A stretch of DNA of 64,000 nt from assembly GCA_033807775.1 (NCBI GenBank), contig CM066319.1, positions 142,836,983 to 142,900,982 of the forward strand. Reading direction: 5' to 3'. Both the position numbers and the translations under genes were made by a program. Shown here in pieces: positions 57,001 through 64,000 of this stretch (its first letter is position 1; the number at the start of each line of letters is the position of its first letter). The notes under the pieces are model-generated. The model did no database searches. It was not told the DNA's origin and saw only the letters and a program-made list of their open reading frames with translations. The DNA comes from Saussurea involucrata. Lineage: Eukaryota; Streptophyta; Magnoliopsida; Asterales; Asteraceae.

Positions 57001-57100
57001 AAGACAGGTAAAGGTCCAGTGGAAACATCATAAAGGTCAGGATGCGACGTGGGAATCAGAGTCGGAAATGAGAGCCAAATACCCTCATCTGTTCTCTTAA
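54008..57100 (+). CDS. pol: Pol of chromovirus F (PR, RT, RNase H, truncated integrase, chromodomain)
   Basis: 1030 codons open, -1 relative to gag; no ATG at the start, so expression needs frameshifting or fusion to gag. Order: protease LFDSGANRSFVS (about residue 45), RT (YRELNKRTIKNKYPLPR, FIDDILIYS near 381), RNase H (SDASKLGLGCVL, TDHKSLQHLF, NVVADALSR), then an abrupt jump near residue 697 from GLWCMGNLVW to VIVDRLTKSAHFL. About 100-130 residues normally between are missing in frame: the HHCC zinc domain and the first catalytic Asp. The second Asp (SDRDSRFTS) and the Glu remain, but HPHTDEQSERT differs from the usual HPQTDGQSERT. The C-terminus has a chromodomain (about 976-1027). Confidence 0.9.
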   Translation: MVPRIEPPRTRGRTFQMTAKEAEETPDVVTGTFFINSTRAKVLFDSGANRSFVSPSFAAHMHLEPKMLKHALLVDTANDKQVAVKEVFDCCMINIEGYGVPIQLFPIELIEFDVVVGMDWLAENQANIVCDKKIINVVLPNKRAVVIYGDRKNHQSNLISMIKARKCVSKGCSSYLAYVIDSRPEKSKLEDISIVNEYPEVFPEDLNSLPPVRQVEFGIDLIPGATPIARAPYRLAPPEMKEMMAQLQDLSDKGFIRPSSSPWGAPVLFVKKKDGSMRMCIDYRELNKRTIKNKYPLPRIDDLFDQLVGACYFSKIDLRSGYHQLKVKEEDVLKTAFRTRYGHYEFLVMPFGLTNAPAAFMDLMNRVCKPYLDKFVIVFIDDILIYSRSKEDHAQHLRLILELLKKEKLYAKFSKCEFWLREVQFLGHVVSEKGIQVDPAKVEAIERWEPPKTATEVRSFLGLAGYYRKFIKDFSRIATPLTKLTRKNLKFEWKAEQDEAFRILKEKLCSAPILALPEGSDDFVVYSDASKLGLGCVLMQRGKVIAYASRQLKDHERQYPTHDMELAAVVFALKIWRYYLYGSKCQIFTDHKSLQHLFDQKELNMRQRRWLELVNDYDCEILYHPGKANVVADALSRQERSGTIKAISLRAELLPNIFDELLKCQIDAYQEESLKSERLVGISVLLGKDDRGLWCMGNLVWVIVDRLTKSAHFLPIKETDSLERLAKLYINEIVTRHGVPISIISDRDSRFTSRFWRSFQKEMGTQIKLSTAYHPHTDEQSERTFQTLEDMLRACIVDFGGSWDKHLPLIEFAYNNSYHSSIQAAPFEVLYGRKCRTPLCWNEVGEKQLAGPEIVQLTADKITQIQDRLKVAQDRQKKSYADRRRKPLEFQVGDFVMLKVSPWKGVIRFGKQCKLSPRYIGPFAITKRIGEVAYRLDIPPELSRIHNAFHVSNFRKCLVTSDQAVSLPYIQVDEKLNYVEEPEAIVDQKVKVLRNKEIRQVKVQWKHHKGQDATWESESEMRAKYPHLFS

Positions 57101-57138
57101 CTGAATTCCGGGACGGAATTCTTTTAAGGGGGAGATGT

Positions 57139-58238
57139 TGTAATAACCAGGTATTTTATCTAAATTAAAATTGGAATTTTATAAGTCTTGATTTTTGTAT
57201 TTTATGGAGTTAAGAAATTAAGGGATAAGTTTTTATTGTATAATAGAAGCTTAAGGGTGTGTTTTGTCAAGTGAAGCAAGTTTAGGGTTTGTTTGGTATT
57301 TTACCCAAACCTTGTTAGCCAAAACCGACTCAGTAGTTTAAAGTATAGGAATATCCCAATTTGAGATATAAAAGCAAAAACCCAAATAGTGTGTGTGTGA
57401 ATTCGTTCACGGCAGAGAGAGAGAGAGAGAAGAAGAACCATCGAAGAAGAAGAAGAAGATTAAAGTTACTCAGCTGGGATTTTGTGTTTGGTGCAGTAAC
57501 ATCAAAGAGATACTAAGGATCGGGGTTAAAAGTTAATCTGTTTTGAGGAAAGTTTGAAGGACCTTGCTAAAAAGATAAGGTGAGTTTTACTTTAAAAAGT
57601 ATTTTACTGGAATGCATTATGTGAATAACAAATGTTAAATAAAGTGTATGAATATGTCATACGTGGGTGATTATAATATATTGAGATATTATAATTACGT
57701 GAGTATTATATGAAAATATAATACGTGGCCGGGCTTTGGACCGGTGTGTTAAATTGGCTCGCAACCAATTGATATTGGCCATTGGTGGAGGGATAAGGTT
57801 GGATGAGACAGGTATGATGTAGCAATCTTGACTGGTATTAATTTACGTGTGAAATATGTGTAATTATATAAAGAGTGTTTTATATAAATGAAACTTTAAT
57901 GATTTTCAAATGTCAGGGATTTCCTCACTAGACCTTTAGGTCTAACCCTCATTTTCTGTTTTAAAATATGTATTCCAGGTGGTGGATCCAGTATTACCAA
58001 GTGATTAGAAAACTTGTTGCATAGCTTTTGAGGAGATGATCGATAAGAGAAATGTGGATGCTTTTGTACTTATAAATTGTTGTTAGTTATTATGTAATTT
58101 AAAGTGAATCAAATTGTACTGAATTTTTATTATGTCTAGACTTTAGTTGGGACCAAATGTGGAACGTGGTGTACTTTTGTGGCAAACATATAATGAAATA
58201 TATGATTATATGTACTTTTGTAAGTGTGGGATGTTACA
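57139..58238 (+). repeat. 3' LTR of chromovirus F
   Basis: Near-identical to the 5' LTR; preceded by the polypurine tract and followed by the ACAAC duplication. Confidence 0.95.
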
Positions 58239-58243
58239 ACAAC

Positions 58244-61200
58244 AGACACGTCGACTTCGCGATGATTATCTGGCGCGAGTTGGTTCAAGCCATTCGGCAG
58301 ATCGGAGGTACGAAACAAAAGAAATTTCTACCCTATCCTCGTTTCCTATCCTTGGCTGTACGACAACACATGGACGCGAATCCAGCAATACCGCGACGAC
58401 TTAACCATCCGGTATGTCCTCCTTTCCACTTGCAATATATGATGATTCATAACTCGTCCAACGCCATAGCCATGCCCTTACCTGAAGCCCTACTGGCACA
58501 CGCGGATCCCACTGCACCGAGTGTAGTTGCTTATAGGCGAGAGTTAGGGAATCCCATGGTCCAGCCAGCGCCGGAGGGACCTCCCCAGGGACTTAGAACC
58601 GAGGGACGTGAGGGTCCTAGGACAAGAGGTGGAAGGGCCCGGGCAGCAGGGGGTCCTTGACGGGGTGTGTTGAGAATTCATGCGAAGGGAACCGGAGCGG
58701 GCGGTGAAGTGGATACGCGTACCAGTACTAGCCAATCCCATCAAGCCGGTACAACATATCGACCCATGCTCCATCATGACTCTGAGCCCTATTTGTCTGA
58801 CCCACCTTCACCAATCTGACACGTTGAAAACGTGGAATCTGACTCCACGGATTCCGATATGGACCGTGCCATCCGCAAATCTCTAATCCCACACCGTATC
58901 GGACCAAATCCGGATTTTACCGAAGGACCTACATCTGTATCACCATCAACCCCTCTCACCCAGCCTATTACGGGAGATACAAGGAGAGAATAGGGAGTAT
59001 TAGTTGGTTAGTTAGAACATGTGAGACGGAGGGAACTACGGTCGAAAGCGAACCAATAAAGATTAAGCCGTAAAGATAAAGAGGCTTCTGAGCGAATCCA
59101 GCCAAGTGTCATCCGGGTAGCCACATCTGCTATCCCGTCTCATCCGTTGGGACGGGGTATTGAAGAAGCCGACGTGGACCCAGCGGCGCAATTGCACAAC
59201 CTCCTCAGCCACTTATCCGTCTCTCAAAAGACGGGTGTTTCAACTTCTCACGGGGATCAAGCACAACTTCTACCGGTCTCTCAATTGGAGAGTACTGGTA
59301 TTGAAACAAGAGACCAGCAGCCCCCGTTCTCGACTTCTTTTAGTGCACCATTGAGTCTAGAGCCACTTGTAATATTATATTCTTCGGCTAGGACACAGGA
59401 TGAGACTCACCAAATCGATGCTCTTCGTGACTCGATCGGAACTTCCGTAGTGTCTCCGCCTTTAAGCGGAACGCAAGGATCGGAAGGAAATCCTACCACG
59501 GCTACCCCTATGCCAACCGTGAACGTAGGTGGCTCTACCTCTAAGGTAGATGCCTCAACGGATGCTCTAAGTGACCCCGGAGTTACATTACCCGACTTAG
59601 TGTCAAAGGGATATCTGGACGGCGCCCTAAAGGCCGTCCGCGAGGCCATGGAGCAGCGTTTCACCAATGAGCTCGACAAACTGAAGACTTTGATCAAAGG
59701 TAAAGAGAAGATGGTCGAACCTGAAACTGCACCGACACCACCACCGGCTCCCGCACAGCCAAATCTTTCGGTTGACACCCTCAAAACCATGCTTCTAGCT
59801 CAACTGCTCCAACAATCAGAAACCGACGCCTCTACCGAAGCAGACCTGATCTCCGTTCTGAAATCATAGGTCACTGCTCCTTCATCATCAATAACCACTC
59901 GAATGGATCAGCTTGACACGACTCTTAAGGACGTTCAACCAGCGCTCAACACGCTGTCCGAGAGAGTCAGATCACTCGAAGATACCTGCAAGAGTCAAGC
60001 AGGCGGTCTAAAGCGAAAGCACGATGATCAGGATGATCCTGATCATCGTGAGGGGGAGAATAAAAGACAAAGATTAACCGAGACCGCCCCGATCCTCACT
60101 GAAACGACTATTGTGGTTCAACAGGAACCCTCAACTGCGGAAACAACAACCGAAACTGCACCCGAAGACGAGTTGCCCTTAGCCGAGATGGTAATTGATA
60201 TGGACATCTCCGATGACGAAGACCCGACGGTTGAAAAGCCTGAAGGAACAACACAGGAATTGGTCAACTTTGATACATCAGATGGATCTACACTCAATCT
60301 TATTGATCCAAACACACAGACCGACCCAGAGACCGAGGATGCATGGTATGAAAAAGCCGCCAGTGCCGTAAATCTCCAGGTAAATCTGGTCTTTCCAAAT
60401 GATGAAGACGACAATGTAGACTACGACCAGTTTCTGCTTCAAAATTTGTATGGTACTCCCGTTCACTCAGCTCAAGCCGCCGAAACTTCTGCAAGACCCG
60501 AATCTACAACTGCTGATATTCCGACATCCCCTCAACATCAACCGACAGCTTCTGATCTTACTCCTCCTCAACAGCAACAAATCCGTTGGGAGAAGATTAC
60601 AATATTCATTCCTCACCTAGAGGAATCCCTGAAAAGGTTGTTCGTTCACAAGCTACGCACCATCGAGCCTACCTTTTGCCTTGGTATTTACAGCTCCGAC
60701 CGGAATACCAAAGCCAATACGTAAACGCAATGAATCTGTGTCTGCCAGTTAGCCAAGTCCGAACCAAGCACAAGATCACTGAAGTGCTCAACATCCAAAC
60801 AGGTAGAATTCTGAAAGTTATGTTTCCCATCTTCACCGTCCGACGAGAAGACGGAAATGAATGGCGATTCTCTGAAGCCGACTTCCAGCACCTCCGACCG
60901 TTCGACTTCTATGCTATCCTGAAAGACCTCCATACCAGAACTATCCGACCGCTTCAAGTTACAAAAGCGCTCGAAGCTGTTCGTCGATTCCTAGTCCGTA
61001 CCATCATGATGTCTTATCTCACGGACTTCCAAATGGCAATCGAGAACAGAGCGAAGAAGGTAAACCTGTTAAAGCCGAATCTGAAAGCGCCCGAACTGAA
61101 GATGTATCCTGAGAACGCACTGCTTCTGGAACCAGAATTTGGGATTGTCTACATCAACGAACAGAAAGAAAAGAGATTTATGCGCTTCAGTCAGGTAGAC

Positions 61201-61449
61201 AGATTCTGCGACGGCACGCTCTTCAAAGTTCAAGATGCTCTTCGAAAAATCATTACTCACGAGTTTGAAAATCAAAGGCTCTCGTATGTTCCCAATCCGA
61301 ATGAAACTACTGCTCGGAAAGCCTTAGAAGTGGTTGAAGAACGCATCGACTATCGTTGTGCTATCCGAATGTTCGAGGTACACTTTGTGCTCCAAAAAAG
61401 ATATGTCGCGAACTGGCGCCAACTCGAACTTCAATTCAAAGGGGGAGAT
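58244..61449 (+). pseudogene. Extra ORF of element E, remainder, broken
   Basis: It continues from the 50857 frame through a YPRFLSLAVRQHM block (about 58335) to a Gly/Arg-rich stretch and TGA at 58658-58660; further stops follow near 58817 and 58990. Open blocks then are 59147-59869 (Ser/Thr/Pro-rich, coiled coil, Pro run), 59903-60724 (coiled coil, Lys-rich KRKHDD, acidic part) and, after a frame change near 60620, 60630-61455: FPIFTVRREDGNEWRF, LTDFQMAIENRAKKVNLLKP, GIVYINEQKEKRFMRFSQVDRFCDGTL. The last module matches the pattern I recall from the C-terminus of extra ORFs in Asteraceae SIRE elements. No membrane span is seen. Confidence 0.65.
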
Positions 61450-61712
61450 TGTTAGGGTCAATTTATGTTGAATAGAAGTTCAGGGGCTTAATTGTATTTG
61501 TTTTATTTGAGCCTTGTTAGTGAACGGGCCACGGGCCCGCCATATATAATGAGTTTTAGCCATTGTTTAGGCTAGTTGTTCATTATTGCTTTCCTAAACA
61601 TATTGTAATCTCTCTGCATTATTGAAAGCTAATTGGATGACCAGTTGAAATCATAACCGTTGTTCATATCTATTGATTTCATACTGTTCGTTGCACGGAT
61701 CTGGAACACACA
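61450..61712 (+). repeat. 3' LTR of element E
   Basis: TGTTAGGGTC to CACACA; the polypurine tract AAAGGGGGAGATT lies directly upstream, overlapping the end of the extra ORF. Confidence 0.92.
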
Positions 61713-62681
61713 ACCACAAAAATGTCTACTTTCTTTTGGTCATCATAACACCATTTGCCTCACACCCAAGCTAAAACGATTAGCTACTCATTACAATAAA
61801 TGAGACAAAGTAAATACAAGAAACTTGGAAAGTAAACATGATGCTTGGAAGTATAAAAGACTTGGAAGTAAAAATGACTAGAAGTAATGACTTTAAAAGT
61901 AAAGAGAAGAATGTAAGATGTAAGCAAGTAAATGACAAGAGTACAAAATGGAATGTAGATCTATAACTACCAAAAGTGAATACTGAAAAGTAAAGACAAG
62001 AACATTAAAGATAAAGCTAACGATGCAAGAATAATAAAGAAATTGAAAGGTGCAGTTAGGATGCTATTCTAATGCTACAACAATGCATAAGAGTAATTAA
62101 AGAAAAATAAAAAGTAAATGAAGAACACTTGAAGACTTGAAGAACATTCATAATATTCTGGAAATAAAGAGAGAGAGAGAGAGATTAGAACTGATGTAAG
62201 ATCAGCTCTAAGATGGATGATATTAAAGCTAGATGACCCCTCTATAAATAACAAAAGGGAGGGACATCATTGTAAATAAAGAGAACTAAACTAACTAGAA
62301 CGTACAACTAGTTAACTAAAAGTACAATGACCAACTAAGCAACTAGTTAAACTAACAATACAAACTAAATAGTGTTTCAGGGGTTACAAAATATCATTTT
62401 AATCCAAAATAACAATTTCCAGCTCAACCATTCGGTTTCTTCTTCCCCATGATCACCAGATCCATGCTGTGCCATTGCTGCAACAATGCCCTGTTTTGAG
62501 AGTATTTGCCAAAAACACATAAATTAGCCCACCAAACTAGTAAAACAAGTAAACCATGATCCCTAGCTCCATGAATGCAAAACAAGATAAAAAAGACTCA
62601 AAGTTGGGATTCTAGAATGAGAAAGTCCTATTTTACAACAAAGAAATAAGTGCTTAAGTACTCAAAATTGAGCACTTATCA
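61713..62681 (-). repeat. Athila 5' LTR, outer part
   Basis: It continues the LTR cut at 45991. The minus-strand start is TGATAAGTGC at 62681-62672, the imperfect inverse of the inner end GCACTCATCA. Joined length is about 1.75 kb. No gene is seen. The 35 bp at 62682-62716 between this LTR and copy G could not be assigned. Confidence 0.8.
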
Positions 62682-62716
62682 TAAATCAAGTTATAAGTAT
62701 CGAGCGCGAACATGCT

Positions 62717-63676
62717 TGTTGATCCAAACCCTCAGTGATTTGATAATGACACTAAGAAACACTTAGTGAAAATTGTAAGTAGACAATATGTATTAGAGTT
62801 TTACTATCACTGATAAGTACTAAGTCTGTTCAGTACCGCTGATAGGAAACTCATGCTCTTTAAATTACATATTCAGCGAACACTGTTCATCAGCAAGCCC
62901 TGAGCATGTTCAGCCTTACTGATGATCGCTGATAGTTTAAGTTGTTTACTTATGATCCCTGAAGACAAGTTTAACGTCAACCATGTTCTACGCCGAAGTC
63001 GAAGATCAAGCCAAAGAACCAGCGACAAGTCTACTAATGAACTGATGCGGATATCAGCGAAGCCAAGACCTGTCCATTCAACATGAAGTTTCAAGTAGAA
63101 GACTTCAGTGAACGCCGAACTTTATCATTCGCTGATATAGAATCATTCAGCGAACGCTGATTCTGAAGCCTCCTCTACAAGCAACTATTGTCTTATCCCC
63201 TTGCACGCCTCCGTACGATAATGTCAGAACGGACATCCCTTTTGTCCAGAATCGTACAACCAACTCTGATTCTACACTGTTCATCATGCGGCCACTAGGT
63301 TGTCTACTGAAGTCAAACCATGCAACCAACCAGAGGCTGCCACGTGTAAAGTTGTACTGACATGCATCAAATGCATGATGTATATAAAGGAAACCCTACT
63401 TCATTTTTGAAGTGCTCAGCCATTCCTTGTCTATGTTGAATCTGTGTGTTAGAATATTTTCCTTAATATTCTTAATTTCTCTCTATCTTATCTCTAGTGC
63501 AAGAAATCTTAGTGATTCTCATAGTTTGTTTAGATTATGTTTATTCCTTAATCTTGTTCCGCAACAAACTGTAAATTGTTTGATACATATCAATAAACTA
63601 TTTAGAAAAGTAAAAATCGTGTGTTTGTATTCAACCCCCCCTTCTACAAACTTGTATAACCTCTTTGGGACCAACA
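62717..63676 (+). repeat. 5' LTR of SIRE copy G
   Basis: Colinear with the LTRs of B and D, with the same CGCTGA/TCAGCG hexamer series and a TATATAAA-like box near 63380. Confidence 0.94.
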
Positions 63677-63760
63677 AGTGGTATCAGAGCAGTTTGTTTA
63701 ATCCTATAAACAAGATCTTGCTTATACTAATTTCTTTTCTCTTCCTTGCTATTTTCTAAA

Positions 63761-64000
63761 ATGGCTAACACCACAAACACAAACTATATCGATAATGGTT
63801 CTCTTGCAAACCCCCTACATTTTCCAGAGATAACTTCGATCTATGAAAAAATAGGATGATGCTCTTCTTGGAAGGTGTAGATCCTACTATGCCTTACTAC
63901 ATCGAGAATGTCCATATGTTCCTGTCATGATAGACCCTGAAGTTCCAGGTACTACTACTAGAGCTGCCATTCTTGAAAGAATCATTCCCAGGGAAGTTAA
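63761..64000 (+). pseudogene. gag: Copia gag start, copy G, broken and cut by the window
   Basis: ATG at 63761 (MANTTNTNYIDNGSLA) matches copy D gag. A base is lost in the A-run near 63809 and a Trp codon reads TGA near 63843-63846, so the frame is lost within 30 codons. Only the N-terminal start of the UBN2-type gag is inside the window. Confidence 0.85.

Larger units (their letters stand above)
51475..58238 (+). mobile_element. Chromovirus F (Ty3/gypsy), full length, very young
   Basis: LTRs 51475-52570 and 57139-58238, PBS TGGTATCAGAGC at 52573-52584, gag, pol with chromodomain, polypurine tract AAGGGGGAGAT (57126-57136), and a perfect 5-bp target duplication ACAAC at 51470-51474 and 58239-58243. 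The LTRs differ by only about three bases and a 4-bp (GA)n length change. It is nested in the extra ORF of E. Confidence 0.96.
45992..61712 (+). mobile_element. Copia-like non-autonomous element E
   Basis: LTRs of 261 bp (45992-46252) and 263 bp (61450-61712) with TGTTAGGG starts, PBS TGGTATCAGAGC at 46256-46267, and polypurine tract AAAGGGGGAGATT before the 3' LTR. Flanks GCCAC and ACCAC are a 5-bp duplication with one change. Without nested F it is about 8.95 kb. It keeps a gag-like coiled-coil part and a protease remnant but lacks a UBN2 gag domain, zinc knuckles, integrase, RT and RNase H, and has an extra ORF. The LTRs differ by several indels, so it is older than D and F. Confidence 0.85.
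25927..62681 (-). mobile_element. Athila-type Ty3/gypsy element, disrupted, 3' end lost
   Basis: Minus-strand parts: 5' LTR (62681-61713 plus 45991-45214), PBS (45207-45190), gag (45098-43682), then gag end, protease, RT, RNase H and integrase (30324-25987). It is split by copia copy D at 30325-43681 and by element E at 45992-61712. The 3' LTR and any Athila env-like region are lost at the junction with copy C near 25926. Lineage calls rest on the PBS, the DLGAS protease and the gag type. Confidence 0.88.
62717..64000 (+). mobile_element. SIRE copy G, 5' end
   Basis: LTR 62717-63676 (TGTTGATCC to ACCAACA, 960 bp), PBS TGGTATCAGAGC at about 63679-63690, leader and gag start. The element continues beyond the window. 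Confidence 0.95.

Noticed and set aside
62682..62716. Possible host-gene sequence between Athila LTR and copy G
   Set aside because: It is only 35 bp with no recognisable content.

Overview
The window is plant nuclear DNA made almost entirely of nested LTR retrotransposons; I see no host gene, rRNA, tRNA or CRISPR array. All coding sequence is retroelement gag, pol or an extra ORF downstream of pol. The lineages (SIRE-type Ty1/copia with an extra ORF, Tekay-like chromoviruses, Athila-type Ty3/gypsy) point to a large, repeat-rich eudicot genome. The extra-ORF proteins resemble those I recall from Asteraceae copia elements, so Asteraceae is my best but unproven guess.

Layout, left to right. 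1-7473: SIRE-type copia copy A on the minus strand (extra ORF, decayed pol, decayed gag), cut off on the right. 7474-14217: a rearranged Tekay-like chromovirus (LTR piece, decayed pol with chromodomain, complete 3.1 kb LTR, primer-binding site and leader). 14218-16410: a truncated LTR of another gypsy element, carrying an 86-bp minisatellite. 16411-25157: SIRE copy B (+), cut at its 5' side inside integrase, with a complete 3' LTR. 25158-25926: leader and partial 5' LTR of SIRE copy C (-), head to head with the LTR of B. 25927-62681: an Athila-type element (-) without its 3' LTR. It is split by SIRE copy D (30325-43681, complete, with a 264-bp solo LTR at 33771-34034) in gag, and by copia-like element E (45992-61712) in its 5' LTR. 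E is itself split by chromovirus F (51475-58238, complete, perfect 5-bp target duplication). 62717-64000: 5' LTR and gag start of SIRE copy G (+).

The strongest lead is the extra ORF of the SIRE copies. In A, B and D it sits about 1 kb beyond the pol stop. It has its own upstream block (TGACGTCA, CCAAT, ACGT-type boxes, TATATAAA), a leader ending in a splice donor, an acceptor a few bases before the ATG, and two conserved internal introns. The ORF is open for 587 codons in copy A although pol there carries at least four nonsense codons. Element E has lost most of pol but repeats the same plan: TATA box, donor, long leader, acceptor next to ATG, extra ORF. Its leaders hold dense TCCGGA arrays. 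Together these suggest that the extra ORF is an independently transcribed, spliced gene of these elements.

Other signals include hairpin-forming tandem repeats with paired stem changes in the Tekay-like LTR, a palindromic 17-bp/86-bp minisatellite, repeated polypurine motifs in E, and a very young chromovirus (F) whose integrase lacks its zinc domain and first catalytic Asp. LTR ages, element identity of A and C, and all splicing and promoter claims are inferences from sequence alone.
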